A stretch of DNA of 7,803 nt from DATGIQ01 sp035295665 (lineage in GTDB: Bacteria > Planctomycetota > Planctomycetia > Gemmatales > Gemmataceae): contig DATGIQ010000028.1 in the NCBI GenBank assembly GCA_035295665.1, positions 1 to 7,803 of the forward strand. The letters are read 5' to 3'. The translations under genes were made by a program, and so were the position numbers. This document shows, one piece after another, positions 1 through 6,156 of this stretch; position 1 is the stretch's first letter; each line of letters opens with the position of its first letter. The notes beneath the pieces are model-generated. The model was not told the DNA's origin and did not search any database. It saw only the letters and a program-made list of their open reading frames with translations.

Positions 1-249
1 CAACGTGGCGAGATAATCGGTAAATTCGCCGCGGCCACAGCCATAGTCGAGCACTCTGCTTCCTTGCGGGAGATCATTTAAATAGCGATGCAGCAACTGC
101 TTGCGTGCCGGAGTCGTTGGGTCGTTGGGCAACATGTCCCGATTGGCTGTTCTTTTCCAGCCGTCGTCATGGCAGGAAGCCAGAGTATGCACAGAGAGAC
201 TCCACGATCCAACGGACGATAACGCGACTTTGCCGTCACACGATATCAT
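1..249 (-). CDS. Class I SAM-dependent methyltransferase (N-terminal part, runs off the left edge)
   Basis: Eighty-three codons are visible, read leftward from an ATG at 249 to position 1 with no stop. The diagnostic feature is a methyltransferase motif I, RVLDYGCGRGEF, at about residues 65-76: a hydrophobic strand followed by the glycine-rich loop that binds S-adenosylmethionine. A basic helix (ARKQLLHRYL, about residues 48-57) precedes it, as is usual in this fold. The start is chosen because its ATG overlaps the TGA of the upstream glycosyltransferase (ATGA at 249-246), implying translational coupling; no Shine-Dalgarno sequence is visible. An in-frame ATG at 135 is a weaker alternative that would remove a first part not recognised as a domain. 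By context it probably methylates a sugar of the locus glycan or caps the chain, but the acceptor-specific part is outside the window, so the substrate is inference. Confidence 0.85.
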   Translation of the reverse strand, partial: MISCDGKVALSSVGSWSLSVHTLASCHDDGWKRTANRDMLPNDPTTPARKQLLHRYLNDLPQGSRVLDYGCGRGEFTDYLATL

Positions 250-1166
250 TCGGAGCAAGGGTTTGCGGTTCTCGGCCGAAGCGATTGCGTTTCCCCGCGT
301 TGCATGCGCTGCTTGACGAGACCATCCCGTTCCGGAGCCCGAAGACAGTTCCGACGGCGCAATTCGAATTTCTGGAGCCCAATCATGGCCTGATAGATCG
401 CCTTCATCAGGCAAAAGCGGAATCCCTCTCGGCCATCCATGAACCCAAGCCGGATGCCATAGGTGTATAGGAAAAACCAGAGCGGCCGCCCTGGTAAACC
501 ACGCACCGCCCTTTTCACGGCGGCCCGTCGTTGCAGCGGATCAAGCGAAAACATGCCTGTCAGGGGAACCTTCGCTTCGGCAAGCTCATAGCAAGCTTCT
601 TTCATGGAATAATGGATGTGTCGCTCCCACCACGCTTCGAGCCCTTTTTGGTTTTCGTCGATCAGGTCGTTACGGAGCGACTCGATACTTCCCTGTACCT
701 GCTGCGTTTCTGCGTGGCCACGGTTCACATAGCGAACGCTTCCCACCCGAATCAGTCGAACAACCCACGTTGGGTAGAGCGAGCTATAGCGCAGCCACTT
801 GCCCCACATGGTGAAGCGTCTGCGCAGCCGAAAGGCCCCCACGGTTGCGGGCGTGCCTGGTAGGCGCTCGGCCAATTCAGCTACAAGCTCGGTGGGCACG
901 CGCTCATCGGCATCCAGGATGAGGGCCCAGGGGTTTTTCAAAGCGATGTGCTCCAGGCTCCAGTTCCGCTGATCCCCAAAACCGGTGAACTCGTGCTGAA
1001 CAAACCGAGCCCCGGCAGCGCGGGCGATCGCTTCCGTCTGATCCTTGCTGAAAGAATCCACGACGATGACATCATCACACCAGCCCAGGCTGCCGAGACA
1101 GTGGGGCAGATTCACTTCCTCATTGAGCGTATACACCAGGCAGCTCACCGGGGGCAGGCTAGGCAT
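246..1166 (-). CDS. Family 2 glycosyltransferase, WaaE/LgtF-like
   Basis: A 306-residue GT-A fold transferase that would move a sugar from a nucleotide donor to a growing lipid-linked or core glycan on the cytoplasmic face of the inner membrane. The N-terminus has the GT2 opening strand with TLNEE at residues 13-17, the acidic pair D31-D32, VDSFS at 36-40, and the metal-binding DxD as LDADE at 84-88. The GFGDQRN segment (62-68) and the late Y-x-x-R-x-G-F-x-D-G-x-x-G-F region (about 244-259) are typical of the WaaE/LgtF-like group of LPS and EPS transferases. The frame is open much further upstream, but that part lies inside the preceding gene. ATG 1166 is preferred because homology begins there and a GGGAG sits 6 nt upstream. 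It overlaps the preceding stop by 8 nt and the next start by 4 nt. Family assignment is secure; the sugar is unknown. Confidence 0.93.
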   Translation of the reverse strand: MPSLPPVSCLVYTLNEEVNLPHCLGSLGWCDDVIVVDSFSKDQTEAIARAAGARFVQHEFTGFGDQRNWSLEHIALKNPWALILDADERVPTELVAELAERLPGTPATVGAFRLRRRFTMWGKWLRYSSLYPTWVVRLIRVGSVRYVNRGHAETQQVQGSIESLRNDLIDENQKGLEAWWERHIHYSMKEACYELAEAKVPLTGMFSLDPLQRRAAVKRAVRGLPGRPLWFFLYTYGIRLGFMDGREGFRFCLMKAIYQAMIGLQKFELRRRNCLRAPERDGLVKQRMQRGETQSLRPRTANPCSE

Positions 1167-2397
1167 AGCGATCTCCCGCAGGCTCGGGGCGGCCGACAAA
1201 GGGCTTGTCGGATGCACCAGCAGCACAGGCCGACTCATAGTGACGCTCGAGCACCCGGGCAATCTGGCTCCACGCATAATTCTCACGGACCCATCGTCGG
1301 ATCTGTTCAGCTTTGCTCTGGCGATTGGAGCTGCTGGAGAGAATCCCGGCGAACGCGTCCCGCCACGCTTCAACCCGGACGGGCGCGGTATAGCCAACCG
1401 CGGCAGCCAACGCCGCATCGGCCAAATCCACATGCGGCGACAGCAACACGGGCGTGCCTGCACCCAATGCTTCCAAGGCAGCAATGCCAAAGTTTTCGTG
1501 CTCGCTGGGCAATGCAAAGAGCGCGGCCGAAGCCAGCAGGGCAACTTTTTCCGCCCCGGCGACCGTGCCTAACCGATGCACGCGTCGTCCTGCATCCGTT
1601 TCCCGCAGCCACTGGGAAGCCAGGGGCTCCCAGAGATTGCACTCATCCGGGCCAGCCACGACCAGATGGAAATCGCGTGGAGCCCCGTGCAAGAATGCTG
1701 GAAGCAATAAATCAAGCCGTTTCTTCGGATGCAACCGCCCCAGGAACAGGACATAGGCCGAATCGCCGATTTGCGGCCAAGCTCTGGCCACAACCTTCCG
1801 AGCTTGGGTTCGGTCAGTGGCAAAGTCGTCGGGTTCAATCCCGTTGGGAAGGACAAAGCGCGGGCTGGCATCCCATGGCCAACTTTCGGCGGATTCCCTT
1901 TCCGAGGTGTAGTGCCAGGCCGTGCATGCTTGGCGGACCATATTGCCCCACAGCTTCAGATACGCCCATTTCCGCCAAGCGGACCGACCCAGGCTGTAGC
2001 GGTGCAGATGTCCGCAGGGGCGGAATATGGCCGGCACCCCCGCCGCCAACGCTGCGCGGAGGGCAACATGGGCCGGATAGGTGAAGATGGAATGGATGTG
2101 GGCCACGTCCACGGCGCGGAGCCGGGCCTTCACCCTCGGTCCGAAATCCGGTGCATACGCCAATCGATCCGAACCGCGTACCCGGACCACCTCGATCGCG
2201 GTTGCCTCCGGTAGCGGAATTGGCTGTTCTCCGTTTCTCAGGCCTTGATCGGTCGTGAGGACATGGACCGAATGACCGGCCCCAGCCTGGTGGCGCACCA
2301 AGGCTTGAACCACGGCCGTCGGTCCACCGCGTTCCCGAGTTAATCCCGGGATGATATGAAGAATCCTCATGGGCATCGCACCAACACCGGTGCTCAT
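1159..2397 (-). CDS. GT4 family (GT-B fold) glycosyltransferase
   Basis: A 412-residue retaining glycosyltransferase of normal family length. The N-terminal domain begins with the strand RILHIIPGL (residues 11-19) and the glycine loop RGGPTAVV (23-30), with AHIHSIF at 99-105 and FRPCGHLHRYSLG at 125-137. The C-terminal donor domain shows LPNGIEPDDF (183-192), the basic FLGRLHPKK (218-226) that holds the donor phosphates, VVAGPDE (246-252), and the E-x7-E motif with E301 and E309 inside PSEHENFGIAALEALGAG. The start at 2397 has AAGG only 2 nt upstream, which is close; ATGs at 2376 and 2370 are in frame, lie nearer the first strand, and lack a better leader. It starts 28 nt after the preceding gene and overlaps the following one by 8 nt. 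The start of its acceptor domain resembles WcaI/WbuB-type EPS transferases, but donor and acceptor cannot be read from the sequence. Confidence 0.93.
   Translation of the reverse strand: MSTGVGAMPMRILHIIPGLTRERGGPTAVVQALVRHQAGAGHSVHVLTTDQGLRNGEQPIPLPEATAIEVVRVRGSDRLAYAPDFGPRVKARLRAVDVAHIHSIFTYPAHVALRAALAAGVPAIFRPCGHLHRYSLGRSAWRKWAYLKLWGNMVRQACTAWHYTSERESAESWPWDASPRFVLPNGIEPDDFATDRTQARKVVARAWPQIGDSAYVLFLGRLHPKKRLDLLLPAFLHGAPRDFHLVVAGPDECNLWEPLASQWLRETDAGRRVHRLGTVAGAEKVALLASAALFALPSEHENFGIAALEALGAGTPVLLSPHVDLADAALAAAVGYTAPVRVEAWRDAFAGILSSSSNRQSKAEQIRRWVRENYAWSQIARVLERHYESACAAGASDKPFVGRPEPAGDRYA
1173..1177 (-). promoter_or_regulatory. Ribosome binding site of the GT2 gene
   Basis: On the minus strand GGGAG lies 6 nt before the ATG at 1166. 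It is inside the 3' end of the preceding glycosyltransferase gene. It decides the start of the GT2 protein against the in-frame upstream candidates, which reach to 1544. Confidence 0.7.
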
Positions 2398-2425
2398 TAC
2401 CTTGCCGGCGATCCAAGTTGATCGA

Positions 2426-3610
2426 TCACAAGCTCAAAAACTCTTGCAGGATTGGCTGCATGCGCGCACGGAACGCACTGTAACAAAAGTGCTCTGCCCA
2501 GCGCCGTTGCCCGTTCACGCCCAATTGCTTGGCAACGTCGCGGTTTTTGAGGAGATAAATGATCCGGTCCGGCAACTCATCGGGCCGATCTAGATTCACC
2601 GTGTAACCCGTTCGGCCATCTTCCACAATTTCGGGAGCAGCATCATGCACCGAAGCAATCACCGGCAAACCGTGCCGCATGGCTTCGATGTAGACGAGTC
2701 CAAAACCTTCTCCGCGACTGGGCATCGCAAATACCGTTGCCTGAGCATAGAGCTGATCGAGATCCCTTTCCGGGATAAATCCTTCGAAGCGAATCTGGTC
2801 CGCAACACCGCCCCGCTGGGCTTCGGATTGGAGTTCTTCCAGATCGGGGCCGCTGCCCACGATCCGCAGCACCGCGTCGGGAACAGCGGCGGCTACACGT
2901 GGCCAGGCCGCGATGAGTTCTCGATGCCCTTTGTATCGATCCTCCGCCAAACGGCTGACAATCAGCACCTCCGGACGTTGCGATGAAGGCGAGTCGGAGG
3001 TTGCTGGCAGATCGTCCGATTCGGTTCCCAGCCAGCATACCCGAGTTCCCGGCAAGGGCCCATGCAACTGTTGCGCTCTTGTCAGGGTATACTGGGAATT
3101 CGAAAGCAGCATGGTGGTCCGGCGCGCACTGCTCACATACCCTGCCTTTGCGTTTTCCCAAACCTCGATCCCATGAATGAAGGTCAGCGAAGGCTTGCGC
3201 GACAGCCACAGGAAGCGATGGATCTGCGCGAGATGGCAACCGTCGTAGATAAAGTGCCGACAGCGGAGTCCGGCGGTGAGCGCAAGCAGACAGAAGACCA
3301 GTTTCGAATTCCGGGCCAACGCAACGGGCATCCCAAGGTCCGCAGGCGCTTGCTCGTCGCCCAGAGTCAGACCGCGCAAATGACCCCGGCGTGCGTGCTC
3401 CCCCTCTGTCAAAACCTTGGCCAGCAAGCGCGCCACGCGGGCGATCCCTCCCGTTCCCGGCAAGAGCGAAGAGGCACTCAACAGGATGGTTGTTGGGGTG
3501 GCGCTCATCGATGCCCGCAAATTCTGGTGGGCGACGGTCGCACCGAGACCGATCGAATTCTCGGCTGGAGGCACAGGCGTTCGAGCAATCCGAGTCCGTG
3601 GCAAAGACAT
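2426..3610 (-). CDS. GT4 family (GT-B fold) glycosyltransferase
   Basis: A 394-residue GT4 protein if begun at ATG 3610, or 360 residues from ATG 3508. The first Rossmann strand and glycine loop are TTILLSASSLLPGTGGIARV (residues 40-59). FIHGIEVWE (144-152) is the His-containing acceptor-site region common in this family. The donor domain has IVSRLAEDRYKGH (217-229) with the phosphate-binding Arg and Lys, IVGSGPDLEEL (250-260), and E-x7-E with E301 and E309 in RGEGFGLVYIEAM. The longer start is given because GAG lies 5 nt upstream of 3610 and it leaves only a 51-nt gap to the preceding gene. However, residues 1-34 are a basic, proline-containing extension with no homology I recognise, and the fold would fit a start at 3508 better, although 3508 has no clear ribosome site. 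The sugar specificity is unknown. Confidence 0.92.
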   Translation of the reverse strand: MSLPRTRIARTPVPPAENSIGLGATVAHQNLRASMSATPTTILLSASSLLPGTGGIARVARLLAKVLTEGEHARRGHLRGLTLGDEQAPADLGMPVALARNSKLVFCLLALTAGLRCRHFIYDGCHLAQIHRFLWLSRKPSLTFIHGIEVWENAKAGYVSSARRTTMLLSNSQYTLTRAQQLHGPLPGTRVCWLGTESDDLPATSDSPSSQRPEVLIVSRLAEDRYKGHRELIAAWPRVAAAVPDAVLRIVGSGPDLEELQSEAQRGGVADQIRFEGFIPERDLDQLYAQATVFAMPSRGEGFGLVYIEAMRHGLPVIASVHDAAPEIVEDGRTGYTVNLDRPDELPDRIIYLLKNRDVAKQLGVNGQRRWAEHFCYSAFRARMQPILQEFLSL

Positions 3611-3661
3611 AAATTCTCAATCTAGCAGAGTTCCGAAGGTTTCGCCATCGGCCCGACTGCT

Positions 3662-5005
3662 TCAGCAGAGAACCGAGGCTCGATCGGCGCAGAACGGAAG
3701 TACCGCCTGTCCCTTTTCGGACGTCTGATCCGCCGCTGAATTTGCAGTACTCGGGCTTGTTCCCAGGAGGTCGAGCACCAAGCCGCAAAACATCTTGCGA
3801 TAATCCGTCCAAGTCCAACGTTGCGCCAGCTGATAGGCAGCTTGGCCCATCTCTGCTGTTTCGCGGGGTCGAGAAAGCATGCGGTCCAAGGCGGCGCACA
3901 GTTGATCATCTTCGCCAAACGGATAAATCAGGCCTTCCTGCCCATCCGTGATAAAGCCTACCGCTCCCGAATTGGTACTGGCGACACATGGCAAGCCATG
4001 GGATAGCGCCTCGTTCAGGACCAATCCTAACCCTTCACAAGCAGCCGGAAACACGAATGCATAGGCGGCGGCATAATGCCTGGCGAGTTCGTTCCGTGGC
4101 AAATGGGGGAGGTACTCAAATACGCTGGAATACTCGGCGAGAAATCGGGGCTTTAGATAACGGCTCCCAATGATCCGCAATCGGTGCGTACGGTAAGCGC
4201 CCAGTCGCTTCCAGGCGCGGAGGAGACGGGGAATACCCTTGCGCACGCTAATATTGCCCACGTTCAAGACGATTTTGCGACCAGTCGTCGAAGCTTTCCT
4301 GCACGGATCGAACCTCGGCTCGCAGCCCCACGGAAGCCTGTACACGCGGGTGGGAGGAATACCCGCTGCCAGGAGACTGTCTACCACGAATTGACTGGGA
4401 ACGAGAATGCGGTCGGCGGCAGCGACTTCCGTGTCCTTGCGCTGGCAGCGTCCGATTTCGTACTCATCGGAAAGGCATGACTGGATAGCCGCACCCGGAA
4501 ATTCCGCGTGTTCGCGTTCCATGACCTGGCGGACCGTGGCGTAGTAAGCCGTCGGCAAAACGTAGAGACAAAGGCTTCCGCTAGCCTTGGCGGCCGTAAA
4601 GCTTGCCAGACAGGCATCTTCCCGGCCGATGGTAAGGCGAATGCTGGGCTGGATGTGCCGCGCTGCGGCCCGGTCTATAGCCCCGAACCAGGCGTCGGTC
4701 ATCGCAGGCGCCTTCACGGCATGGCGCCATTTGGCCCAGCGTTGCAGCAATTCCGCTGAAGGTTGCGAGCGAACCCGGCGGGCTACGCAGGGCGGCAGCC
4801 GCCGTGCATGGAGCCTCGGCACAATCTCGCTTCCCAGGCAGACATCCCCCCAGCGCAACAACCGCTCGAGCCAGCCTTCCGCAGGATAGGCGAACGAGGT
4901 CACAGCCGTGTGAAGCAGCTGGGCTTCCTCCAGCGCCAAGAGTTGATGCTGGACATCCTGAGGCAAGACAGGACAGGCCTGAAGGATGCACCGATTGAAG
5001 TTCAC
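3662..5005 (-). CDS. GT4 family glycosyltransferase with long acceptor domain
   Basis: A 447-residue GT-B protein with a GTG start at 5005. That start overlaps the stop of the polymerase C-terminal frame (GTGA, 5005-5002) and has CAGGA 8 nt upstream; an ATG at 5074 in frame is less likely. The N-terminal half carries FNRCILQAC at its start and ACLASFTAAKASGSLCLYVL at about 131-150. KDTEVAAADRILVPSQFV (190-207) links to the donor domain. There, LNVGNISVRKG (247-257) provides the basic phosphate-binding residues, and E324 and E332 form the E-x7-E motif in CEGLGLVLNEAL. TNSGAVGFITDGQEG (344-358) follows. The family fold ends by about residue 415; a tail of about 30 polar residues follows and matches nothing I know. 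A 51-nt gap with no terminator-like hairpin separates it from the next gene. Family certain, substrate unknown. Confidence 0.92.
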   Translation of the reverse strand: MNFNRCILQACPVLPQDVQHQLLALEEAQLLHTAVTSFAYPAEGWLERLLRWGDVCLGSEIVPRLHARRLPPCVARRVRSQPSAELLQRWAKWRHAVKAPAMTDAWFGAIDRAAARHIQPSIRLTIGREDACLASFTAAKASGSLCLYVLPTAYYATVRQVMEREHAEFPGAAIQSCLSDEYEIGRCQRKDTEVAAADRILVPSQFVVDSLLAAGIPPTRVYRLPWGCEPRFDPCRKASTTGRKIVLNVGNISVRKGIPRLLRAWKRLGAYRTHRLRIIGSRYLKPRFLAEYSSVFEYLPHLPRNELARHYAAAYAFVFPAACEGLGLVLNEALSHGLPCVASTNSGAVGFITDGQEGLIYPFGEDDQLCAALDRMLSRPRETAEMGQAAYQLAQRWTWTDYRKMFCGLVLDLLGTSPSTANSAADQTSEKGQAVLPFCADRASVLC

Positions 5006-5253
5006 GGCTGTATTCCTGTAAGACGTTGTTGCAGGCTCAGGGCCTGCGTAGCGGCTCCTAACCGCTCGCGCCACTCCATCTCCAAGGTGGCCACGGCTGT
5101 GGCGGCCACGACCCAGGCAAAGAAAGACGCGACAGGATCAAAGACGGTATTGGATGCGAAGAACAGGGTTAAGGCTGCCAAAGAGACCTTTCGAATGTTG
5201 CCCAACGCCCACAGGCCTTGGGAATATCGCCCAGAATCAGACCTACTCGCACC
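5002..5253 (-). pseudogene. C-terminal segment of the Wzy-like polymerase, out of frame with the body
   Basis: This minus-strand frame opens after a TGA at 5254-5256 and ends at the TGA at 5004-5002. From about 5222 down it reads like a membrane-protein C-terminus: a short loop, GLWALGNIRK, then a hydrophobic stretch VSLAALTLFFASNTVF, an Asp-Pro turn, and VASFFAWVVAATAVATLE, followed by a charged tail. Two closing transmembrane helices with a short Asp-Pro turn are usual at the end of O-antigen polymerase/ligase-like proteins. It lies in the -1 frame relative to the body at 5169-6020, and the two open frames overlap between 5253 and 5169. No strong ribosome site precedes it, so it is unlikely to be an independent gene. 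Its stop forms the GTGA overlap with the next glycosyltransferase, which argues that this is the true ancestral end of the polymerase gene. Confidence 0.65.
5014..5018 (-). promoter_or_regulatory. Ribosome binding site of the GT4 gene starting at 5005
   Basis: CAGGA on the minus strand, 8 nt before the GTG at 5005. It lies inside the last codons of the polymerase C-terminal frame. It supports GTG 5005 as the start and a translationally coupled GTGA junction. Confidence 0.6.
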
Positions 5254-6020
5254 TCAAACGAGTCGGATACCTGATGTCGCCGCGCGATCCCATCCATCAT
5301 ACCGGAGGCCTCGCCTCGATGTTCCCCATTCCCCGGAAGTACTGGGCCGAGGCCAATGAAGAGGGCGATGAGCGGTACTGCCGCTCGGATTCCTCCTCGG
5401 GAGATAACCAACACCGAAGTCAATAAGCCGAGCGAAAACACCAAACCGGTGCGCGAAAGCGAAGCGGGCGGGCAAATCAGTGCGGCCGCGGTGAACACGT
5501 ACGCCGATTTGGGAATGGGCCGCATCAACAACAAAATACACCCGGCCCACGACCCGACGATCGGCAGATGGGCCAGGCCCGTGATAAAAGAAAATGTCCC
5601 GCTGGCCCGAACCCGTCCGATCTCCACGACGGTTCGCCCGCCCGCTACATGCTGATTGAGGAAATAGTCGTTGGGCAAGTAGTATTGGAGCGTGCCGATG
5701 ATGGCGTTCACCAGCGTCAAGGCCAGTGCGAGTGCAGGCAAGAGCAAGAAAGAGCGGAACGAGAGCATTGCCCCAACCGGAGGCGAGCCTGGCAAATTCA
5801 GCACGGAAGCCGCCAATACGATGACAGCCATGACCGCCAAGGCGTCCGGCAAATGGACCAGCTGCGGACAAGCTCGGGTCCGGGAAGCAGCGATTAACAG
5901 AACAGCCAGAATGAGAATGATGTCCTTGGAGAAGTAGAATAGACCATCGATCCACACCTCTCCGGTCGGCACTAACCACTTGCGACAGGCCCCCTCCAAG
6001 CCACAAGCCACGAGTGCCAA
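5169..6020 (-). CDS. Wzy/O-antigen polymerase-like integral membrane protein, main body (frame-disrupted gene)
   Basis: The frame encodes up to 283 residues from a TTG at 6020 and is open back to 6071, but it has no ATG or GTG before that TTG. It is strongly hydrophobic with about six or seven likely membrane segments, at roughly residues 31-47, 58-76, 88-110, 150-166, 173-190, 193-206 and 211-227. GLEGACRKWLVP (7-18) followed by LFYFSKDIILIL (27-38) resembles the first loop of polymerase-like proteins from EPS clusters, which commonly carry a G-x-x-x-R-K-W element. LQYYLPNDYFLNQHV (111-125) and VRASGTFSFITG (137-148) also fit that group. Wzy-type proteins polymerise lipid-linked repeat units on the periplasmic side. 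The frame ends at a TAA at 5171-5169 in an unlikely tail after GDIPKA (264-269), while the expected last helices continue in another frame. Intact relatives usually exceed 400 residues. The family call rests on topology, these motifs and context; an O-antigen ligase is the alternative. Confidence 0.65.
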   Translation of the reverse strand: MALVACGLEGACRKWLVPTGEVWIDGLFYFSKDIILILAVLLIAASRTRACPQLVHLPDALAVMAVIVLAASVLNLPGSPPVGAMLSFRSFLLLPALALALTLVNAIIGTLQYYLPNDYFLNQHVAGGRTVVEIGRVRASGTFSFITGLAHLPIVGSWAGCILLLMRPIPKSAYVFTAAALICPPASLSRTGLVFSLGLLTSVLVISRGGIRAAVPLIALFIGLGPVLPGNGEHRGEASGMMDGIARRHQVSDSFEVRVGLILGDIPKACGRWATFERSLWQP

Positions 6021-6156
6021 GGCGATGAGCCGAGCGGTTGTGGATGCGCGCTGGGACTGGTCGCCGACGGACTAGCTCAGCGAGGCCGGTCCGCCGTGGA
6101 ACTGCGCTCCGATCAGCCTGCGCCGGCGTGGACAGGGACACCCTCAACCAGTCCAT
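6021..6156 (-). other. Probable N-terminal coding segment of the polymerase-like gene, in a different frame
   Basis: An ATG at 6156 lies 13 nt inside the preceding glycosyltransferase gene. Its frame reads MDWLRVSLSTPAQADR and on through a basic, cytoplasm-like stretch until it reaches the hydrophobic body, which is in another frame. GAGG is present but 10 nt away, which is marginal. The body frame is closed by a TAG at 6074-6072, so it cannot start upstream of 6071. A single-base shift between about 6071 and 6020 would fuse this segment to the body. The frame is the same as that of the C-terminal segment ending at 5002. The alternatives are that the body really starts at the TTG at 6020, which has no visible ribosome site, and that this segment is not translated as a useful protein. 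Confidence 0.4.

Noticed and set aside
1167..1544. Upstream in-frame extension of the GT2 gene.
   Set aside because: It overlaps the donor domain of the preceding GT4 gene, and its translation is Arg/Pro/Trp/Cys-rich with no homology. A strong ribosome site supports ATG 1166.
948..2084. A plus-strand open frame of about 378 codons.
   Set aside because: It lies antisense to the GT2 and GT4 genes, its translation is rich in Pro/Arg/Gln without any domain, and no ribosome site or promoter is apparent. It is an antisense shadow.
3611..3661. Possible terminator in the 51-nt gap between two glycosyltransferase genes.
   Set aside because: Only a weak 4-bp CCGA/TCGG pairing is visible and no U-rich tract follows, so it does not look like an intrinsic terminator.
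3621..3680. An imperfect short direct repeat (about 19 nt, AGCAGAG followed by a CCGA-containing part) at 3621 and 3661.
   Set aside because: It is too short and imperfect to be a mobile-element or recombination site, and one copy lies in coding sequence; likely chance.
2643..3899. A long minus-strand open frame of about 418 codons spanning two glycosyltransferase genes.
   Set aside because: It is in the wrong frame for both genes, has a low-complexity Arg/Ser/Gly composition and no recognisable motif, while the overlapping frames carry clear GT4 motifs. It is a shadow frame of GC-rich coding DNA.
5254..6020. The continuation of the frame opened by ATG 6156, as a 300-codon protein.
   Set aside because: Past about 6020 this frame loses all hydrophobic pattern and becomes His/Arg/Gly-rich, whereas the neighbouring frame encodes clear membrane segments. 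Only its first part, before 6020, is considered possibly coding.
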